The notes under the pieces are model-generated. The model searched no databases. It was not told where the DNA came from and was given only the letters and a program-made list of their open reading frames with translations. This document shows positions 60,237 to 64,000 of a DNA stretch of 64,000 nucleotides, in pieces. Each line of letters opens with the position of its first letter. Positions within the stretch are counted from its first letter, which is position 1. This DNA comes from Alphaproteobacteria bacterium (lineage in GTDB: Bacteria; Myxococcota_A; UBA796; GCA-2862545): contig JACKER010000015.1 in the NCBI GenBank assembly GCA_020632925.1, positions 1 through 64,000 on the forward strand, read 5' to 3'. The translations under genes and the position numbers were made by a program.

Positions 60237-61082
60237 ATGGCCCGTAGCACCGGAGGTCGGCTGCGCGCCGGCTTCTTCCTCGCGTTGTCCACGGTCGCCG
60301 CGACCGCGGCGGTCGGCACGGTCTATGTCGTGCTGGCGGACCTGCAGGGCACGCTGGACGGCATCGAGCCCGATCCGACCGTGCAGGTGTTGGTCGCGAG
60401 CCACGACCTCGGTCAGGGCCGGGCGATCACGCCGGACGACCTCTCGCTGGTCGAGATGCCACCTCGCTACGTGCCGGACGGCGTGATGCGGACCTCGGAC
60501 CAGGCGGTGGGCCGCGTGGTGCGTGAGCGGGTGCTGGGGAGCGAGTTCATCCGCGAGGAGCGGCTGGCCGATCCGACCGGCGGCTACGGCCTCAACGCGA
60601 TCATCCCGCGCGGCATGCGGGCGGTCTCGCTGGACCTCACGGACGGCGCCTCGGTCTCCGGCTTCCTGGCGCCTGGCAACTACGTCGACGTGTTGGTGAC
60701 GCTGCCCGACGAGAAGGAGGCCTCGGAGACGGTGACGCTGCTCCAGGCGACGACGGTGCTCGCGGTCTCGACCGACATGGGGGGCGAGGAGGTCGAGGCG
60801 CGCGGCGGCAAGCGGGCCCCGACGATCACGGTGGCGGTGACGCCGGACCAGGCGGAGCGCGTCAGCCACGCGATCGCGCAGGGGAAGGTGACGCTGACGC
60901 TGCGCGGCGACATCGACGTGACGCACGCGGAGACCCACGGCGCACGCGCGTCCTCGCTGCTCGGCGAGGACACCGAGGAGCGGATCACGATCCGGCAGTG
61001 GAAGGAGATCGTGGAGGAGCGGGGCAGCGGCGAGCTCCTCCTGATCCACGGGCGGGATGTGAAGCGCGAACCGGCGCGCTGA
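60237..61082 (+). CDS. cpaB: CpaB/RcpC-like Flp-pilus assembly protein
   Basis: A 281-residue protein: N-terminal membrane segment (residues 11-35), a SAF domain (about 48-110, V-Q-V-L-V-A-S-H-D-L-G-Q-G-R-A-I-T-P-D-D-L) and a C-terminal part G-M-R-A-V-S-L-D-L-T-D-G-A-S-V-S-G-F-L-A-P-G-N-Y-V-D-V-L typical of CpaB/RcpC. In the tad system it is a periplasmic pilus-assembly protein. No other tad/cpa gene is in the window, so it is an orphan here. ATG 60237 has GAGGAGG five bases upstream; a GTG at 60231 is less likely. Confidence 0.88.
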   Translation: MARSTGGRLRAGFFLALSTVAATAAVGTVYVVLADLQGTLDGIEPDPTVQVLVASHDLGQGRAITPDDLSLVEMPPRYVPDGVMRTSDQAVGRVVRERVLGSEFIREERLADPTGGYGLNAIIPRGMRAVSLDLTDGASVSGFLAPGNYVDVLVTLPDEKEASETVTLLQATTVLAVSTDMGGEEVEARGGKRAPTITVAVTPDQAERVSHAIAQGKVTLTLRGDIDVTHAETHGARASSLLGEDTEERITIRQWKEIVEERGSGELLLIHGRDVKREPAR

Positions 61083-61107
61083 CCGGCGCATCGGCCGGGA
61101 TGGCCCG

Positions 61108-61760
61108 GATGGCCGGGCAGGTGGCCCGACTGCAACACGGGGTGTGCATCCCGGTGGGGATGGCCGGGCAAGGTGGCCGCTCTGCAACACGGGGTGTGCA
61201 TCGCTGGGGGGATGGCCGGGCAAGGTGGCCGCTCTGCAACACGCTGGGAGGCAAGGTGGCCCTTGTGCAACACGCGACCGTGGAGCCAACGGACCAACGC
61301 CAGCTCTGACGCGCACCCGCTGCGTGGATCGCGCGAATGCCGTCGTTCCGGTTGCATTCGGGGGCCCTTGCCTCCGCGCCCGTTGCATGGCTGGGGGGAT
61401 GGCCGGGCAAAGTGGCCGTGGTGCAACACGGGGCGCGCATCCTGGTGGGGATGGCCGGGCAAGGTGGCCGCTCTGCAACACGGGCTGTGCATCGCTGGGG
61501 GATGGCCGGGCAAGGTGGCCGCTCTGCAACACGGGCTGTGCATCGCTGGGGGGATGGCCGGGCAAGGTGGCCCTGGTGCAACACGGGGCGCGCATCCCGG
61601 TGGGGATGGCCGGGCAAGGTGGCCCTGGTGCAACACGGGGCGCGCATCCCGGTGGGGATGGCCGGGCAAGGTGGCCCTGGTGCAACACGGGGGTGTGCAT
61701 CCCGGTGGGGATGGCTGGGCAAGGTGGCCCTCGCGCAACCCGAAGCCTGCAGCCTGCAGC
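61108..61760. repeat. Tandem 52-bp repeat tract (VNTR)
   Basis: About ten imperfect copies of a 52-base unit lie end to end, each holding GGATGGCCGGGCAAGGTGGC and later GCAACACGGG. Two sub-types alternate in blocks: one with CGCTCTGCAAC and TGCATCGCTGG, the other with CTGGTGCAAC and GCGCATCCCGG. A unique stretch (about 61285-61395) interrupts the array, and the last unit decays near 61760 into short AAGCCTGCAGC-type repeats. The unit length is not a multiple of three, so open frames here are accidental. The 61083-61807 gap holds only this tract. Confidence 0.85.
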
Positions 61761-61807
61761 CCGAAGCCTGTAGCCCCCGATGCCTTGGCCCGCGGATCGC
61801 AGCCCGC

Positions 61808-63064
61808 TCAGAGCGCGAGGAACAGGTCCAGCGGCATGCCGACGCGCGCCGCCCACTCGGCCTCGTTGTGCTCGGCGCCCGGCTCCCACCAGTGGAACAG
61901 GTCGTCGTCCCAGGTCCAGCCGTTCGCGGAGAGCGTGTCCACGAACTGGCGGGTCTCGCAGTAGTTGTCGGAGCTGTCCGGATCGTCCTCCGAGAACCCG
62001 TCGCCGTCGAGGTCCCGGCACTGCCCGTCGTTGCCCGGACCCCCACCGGAGTCGGCGTACACCACGAGGCCCGTCGGGGGCGCGGCCAGGAAGCGCTGCT
62101 CGATCGTCTCCTCGTCCAGCGTGAACCGGCCCCAGCCGAGCGTCCCCGACAGGCTGCCCGCGAAGTCGTACTCCCCGGGGTAGTCCTGGGCGATCACGAG
62201 GCTGATCAGGCCGCCGAGCGAGCTGCCCATCACGCCGACCGCGTCGGGCGCGCCGTAGGTGGCCTCCACGTGCGGGCGGACCACGTCCTGCACGAAGGCC
62301 GCGTACTCGTCACCCTCGCCGCCCATCGGCCCGCCGTACCCCACGTCGTCCGGGACGTGGGTGTAGTCCTCGAAACGATCGATCGTGTTGTCGATGCCCA
62401 CCACGAGCACCGGATCGCGCGACCCCAGCGCGTCCTGCATCCGCCAGCCGCCCCAGAAGGCGTCCGGGTCGAACAGGTTCTGCCCGTCGTGCATGTAGAG
62501 CGTGGGCCAGGGCCCCGCGCCGGCCGGCACCCACACCCGCAGCTCGCGCGGACCCACGCCCGTGCCCTCCGCCCGCGGCCAACGATCGAGGCGCGGGTGG
62601 TCCGTCGGCGCCTCCACGAACGAGATCTCGCCGTACCCGTCGTACTCGTAGCTGCGGGCCAGGGGATCGGGGCCCCAGTCCGCGCCTGCCGTCAGCTTGT
62701 ACCGCAGGCCGGCGGGATCGCTCCCCACCTGCGCCTGCAGGTAGCGGAAGCCGGGGCCGCGATCCATGGGCTCGGGCGCCCAGCCGTCGAAGTCGCCGGC
62801 GACGGCCCAGTCACGACCATCCTCGGCGACCACGAACCACGCCGTGTCGCCGTCCAGCACGGGCCATCCGCCGCGCCAGGCCACGGTCTGGGCCGCCTCC
62901 TCGAACGCGATCCTGCCCGCGATCATGCCCTTGACCACGTCGACGTCCGTCTCGGACCCGGTGGTCGTGGTGGTCGTCGTGGTGGTGGTCGTGGTCTGGG
63001 TCGACGGTAGGGTGGGCGTGCCGTCGTTCGCGGCGGTGCAGGCCAGGAGCAGGGCGGCGATCAT
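61808..63064 (-). CDS. Esterase lipoprotein (Fes/enterochelin-esterase fold)
   Basis: A 418-residue lipoprotein. ATG 63064 with GGAGG upstream gives MIAALLLAC. A Thr-only linker of about twelve residues follows. Residues 75-160 form a beta domain (V-A-G-D-F-D-G-W-A-P-E-P-M) like the CBM48/early-set fold that precedes esterases. Residues 175-418 are an alpha/beta hydrolase of the Fes/IroE type: T-L-Y-M-H-D-G-Q-N-L-F, the nucleophile in G-V-M-G-S-S-L-G-G, an acid in V-V-Y-A-D-S-G, and a His in P-G-A-E-H-N-E-A-E-W near the C-terminus. Substrate unknown; the family hydrolyses esters such as siderophore or feruloyl esters. Confidence 0.82.
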   Translation of the reverse strand: MIAALLLACTAANDGTPTLPSTQTTTTTTTTTTTTGSETDVDVVKGMIAGRIAFEEAAQTVAWRGGWPVLDGDTAWFVVAEDGRDWAVAGDFDGWAPEPMDRGPGFRYLQAQVGSDPAGLRYKLTAGADWGPDPLARSYEYDGYGEISFVEAPTDHPRLDRWPRAEGTGVGPRELRVWVPAGAGPWPTLYMHDGQNLFDPDAFWGGWRMQDALGSRDPVLVVGIDNTIDRFEDYTHVPDDVGYGGPMGGEGDEYAAFVQDVVRPHVEATYGAPDAVGVMGSSLGGLISLVIAQDYPGEYDFAGSLSGTLGWGRFTLDEETIEQRFLAAPPTGLVVYADSGGGPGNDGQCRDLDGDGFSEDDPDSSDNYCETRQFVDTLSANGWTWDDDLFHWWEPGAEHNEAEWAARVGMPLDLFLAL

Positions 63065-63118
63065 CGTGCCTCCGGGGAGCGCTGCCGTAACTCGAACCAG
63101 GGTTACGGTCGACATCGC

Positions 63119-63147
63119 TTGCGACGTGTCCCGTGCCGGGCTAGTCG
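63119..63147 (+). promoter_or_regulatory. Putative promoter of rpmG-rpsD
   Basis: TTGCGA (63119-63124) and TAGTCG (63142-63147) are 17 bp apart. A transcript would start near 63154, about 42 bases before the rpmG GTG. Match to consensus is moderate. Just upstream, CCGTAAC and GTTACGG (63085-63108) form an inverted repeat. Confidence 0.35.
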
Positions 63148-63195
63148 TCGGGGTCGCCCGAGTGGGTGACGGGCGCATGCGCCCAGAGGTGTCCC

Positions 63196-63384
63196 GTGGC
63201 CAAGAAGAAGAACATCGCGCGCAACGTGATCACGCTCGAGTGCACCGAGCAGCGCGAGTCGGGCGTTCCCGGCATGAGCCGGTACACGACCACGAAGAAC
63301 AAGAAGAACACCCCGAGCCGGCTCGAGCTCAAGAAGTACAACCCCTACCTGAAGCGGTACACCGTGCACCGCGAGATCAAGTAG
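63196..63384 (+). CDS. rpmG: Ribosomal protein bL33
   Basis: A 62-residue bL33 of the large ribosomal subunit. V-A-K-K-K-N-I-A-R-N-V-I-T-L-E-C-T-E, Y-T-T-T-K-N-K-K-N-T-P-S-R-L-E-L-K-K-Y and the C-terminal Y-T-V-H-R-E-I-K are all family features. Only one of the four zinc-binding cysteines of the C+ form remains, so it is a C- type paralogue with a slightly longer turn (E-S-G-V-P-G-M). GTG 63196 is preceded by GAGGT. Confidence 0.92.
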   Translation: MAKKKNIARNVITLECTEQRESGVPGMSRYTTTKNKKNTPSRLELKKYNPYLKRYTVHREIK

Positions 63385-63405
63385 GTCCCGGCTCTCTCAT
63401 CAACT

Positions 63406-63423
63406 GCCCCGGTTCGCCGGGGC
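63406..63423 (+). terminator. Perfect UUCG hairpin between rpmG and rpsD
   Basis: GCCCCGG-TTCG-CCGGGGC is a 7-bp perfect stem closed by the very stable UUCG tetraloop, 22 bp after the rpmG stop. No U-run follows, so it is a hairpin that may terminate weakly, stabilise the rpmG mRNA or separate the two messages. Confidence 0.5.
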
Positions 63424-63495
63424 GGGCGGCACCGGCCCACGGATTCTCCGTTCTAGCCCCCGGTCCGCCTCTTCAACGCACCTGGAGCGAAGCCT

Positions 63496-64000
63496 ATGGC
63501 TCGTTATCGTGGACCCCGGCTCAAGAAGTGCCGGACGGTGGGTACGGTGCTTCCCGGACTGACGACGGTGGGTACGCTCGACCGTCCGTTCCCGCCCGGT
63601 GAGCACGGCACCAAGCGCAAGTCGAAGCCCTCGGACTACAAGGTCCGGCTCATCGAGAAGCAGAAGGCCCGCTGGCATTACGGCGTGCTCGAGAAGCAGT
63701 TCCAGATCTACGTCCGCGAGGCCTCGCGGATGAAGGGTCCGTCGGGTCTGAACCTCGTTCACCTGCTCGAGTCCCGCCTGGACAACATCGTCTGGCGCAT
63801 GGGCTTCGCCCGCACGATCGTGCAGGCCCGCCAGCTCGTCGTGCACGGCCACATCGTGGTCAACGGCAAGCGCGTCGACCGGCCCAGCTTCTACGTGAAG
63901 GCCGGCACCGAGATCGCCATCCGCGAGAAGTCCCGCAGCAAGCCCTTCGTGGCCGGGATCCTCGAGCAGACGGCGATGATGCCGAAGCCCTCCTGGATCG
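63496..64000 (+). CDS. rpsD: Ribosomal protein uS4 (cut by window edge)
   Basis: The first 168 residues of the small-subunit protein uS4. M-A-R-Y-R-G-P-R-L-K-K-C-R, P-P-G-E-H-G-T-K-R-K-S-K-P-S-D-Y, E-K-Q-K-A-R-W-H-Y-G-V-L-E-K-Q-F and the S4 RNA-binding domain (L-E-S-R-L-D-N-I-V-W-R-M-G-F-A, then A-R-Q-L-V-V-H-G-H-I-V-V-N-G) are clear. GGAG lies nine bases before ATG 63496. The gene runs off the end of the window, so about 40 residues are missing. It binds 16S rRNA early in assembly. It is next to rpmG and not in view of an rpsM-rpsK-rpoA cluster. Confidence 0.95.
   Translation, partial: MARYRGPRLKKCRTVGTVLPGLTTVGTLDRPFPPGEHGTKRKSKPSDYKVRLIEKQKARWHYGVLEKQFQIYVREASRMKGPSGLNLVHLLESRLDNIVWRMGFARTIVQARQLVVHGHIVVNGKRVDRPSFYVKAGTEIAIREKSRSKPFVAGILEQTAMMPKPSWI

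Noticed and set aside
61108..61760. CRISPR array
   Set aside because: Units are 52 bp with no distinct spacers; the variable parts fall into two recurring types, and no cas genes are present.
61144..63010. Long ORFs across the tandem-repeat tract on both strands
   Set aside because: The 52-bp unit is not a multiple of three, so all frames stay open by repetition; the ORFs have no ribosome site and the translations are the same low-complexity text in different frames.
63085..63108. tRNA-like sequence in front of rpmG (GTTACGG ... with a TCGAACC-like loop)
   Set aside because: Only a 7-bp inverted repeat is present; acceptor and anticodon arms cannot be built.

Overview
The window is one stretch of very GC-rich bacterial DNA with tightly packed genes. 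Many start codons are GTG, GTGA/ATGA start-stop overlaps are frequent, and converging genes often share stop codons. Three serine/threonine kinases, PEGA-domain proteins, a MYXO-CTERM sorting tail, many lipoproteins with Asp- or Thr-rich linkers, outer-membrane barrels and a probable selenoprotein together point to Myxococcota (myxobacteria and relatives). This is inferred from gene content; there is no rRNA gene to confirm it. No phage genes, transposase genes or tRNAs were seen.

Layout. 1-13.2 kb: a patatin C-terminus cut by the window edge, an alpha/beta hydrolase and KAS III-like pair, two metallopeptidase-like proteins, a cupin, a small MYXO-CTERM protein, an FHA-like membrane protein and acyl-CoA thioesterase II. 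13.3-18.7 kb: a three-gene envelope or signalling block (membrane-anchored repeat protein with a PEGA domain, kinase with a PEGA domain, exported protein). 18.7-28.2 kb: pyrB, followed by a RiPP-like locus. Its parts are a methyltransferase, an NTP_transf_5 nucleotidyltransferase, a lasso-B2-type leader peptidase, a second methyltransferase, a 52-residue precursor with a lasso-type leader, a lamin-tail lipoprotein, and a converging set with a PqqD protein, an HPr-kinase/PqqD fusion, a lipoprotein and a HEAT-repeat protein. No lasso cyclase is present and the core is only about 8-10 residues. 28.2-37.6 kb: small enzymes, a LysR regulator, a thioredoxin-fold lipoprotein whose reading frame crosses an in-frame TGA exactly at the first cysteine of a CxxC motif (probable selenoprotein), a coupled TPMT-family methyltransferase, a VOC protein with an ECF sigma factor, a CapA-like protein and uncharacterised envelope proteins. 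37.7-49.2 kb: a hairpin repeat, a SulP transporter, a soluble kinase, an aconitase-superfamily protein with swivel domain first, exonuclease III, a universal stress protein, an SDR and a THUMP RNA methyltransferase. 49.2-61.1 kb: a membrane kinase followed by a TPR/TonB-receptor fusion with a coupled lipoprotein, an uncharacterised three-gene operon starting with a membrane-tethered GNAT, an HCCA-isomerase-like protein and a CpaB-like protein. 61.1-64 kb: a 52-bp tandem-repeat tract, an esterase lipoprotein, and the ribosomal genes rpmG and rpsD (cut by the window edge).

Two observations stand out. One is the RiPP-like locus around a precursor peptide (23002-23160) whose leader fits the lasso consensus but whose short core cannot form a lasso ring. 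The other is the probable Sec-containing thioredoxin-like lipoprotein (30470-31141), with a SECIS-like hairpin just after its UGA.
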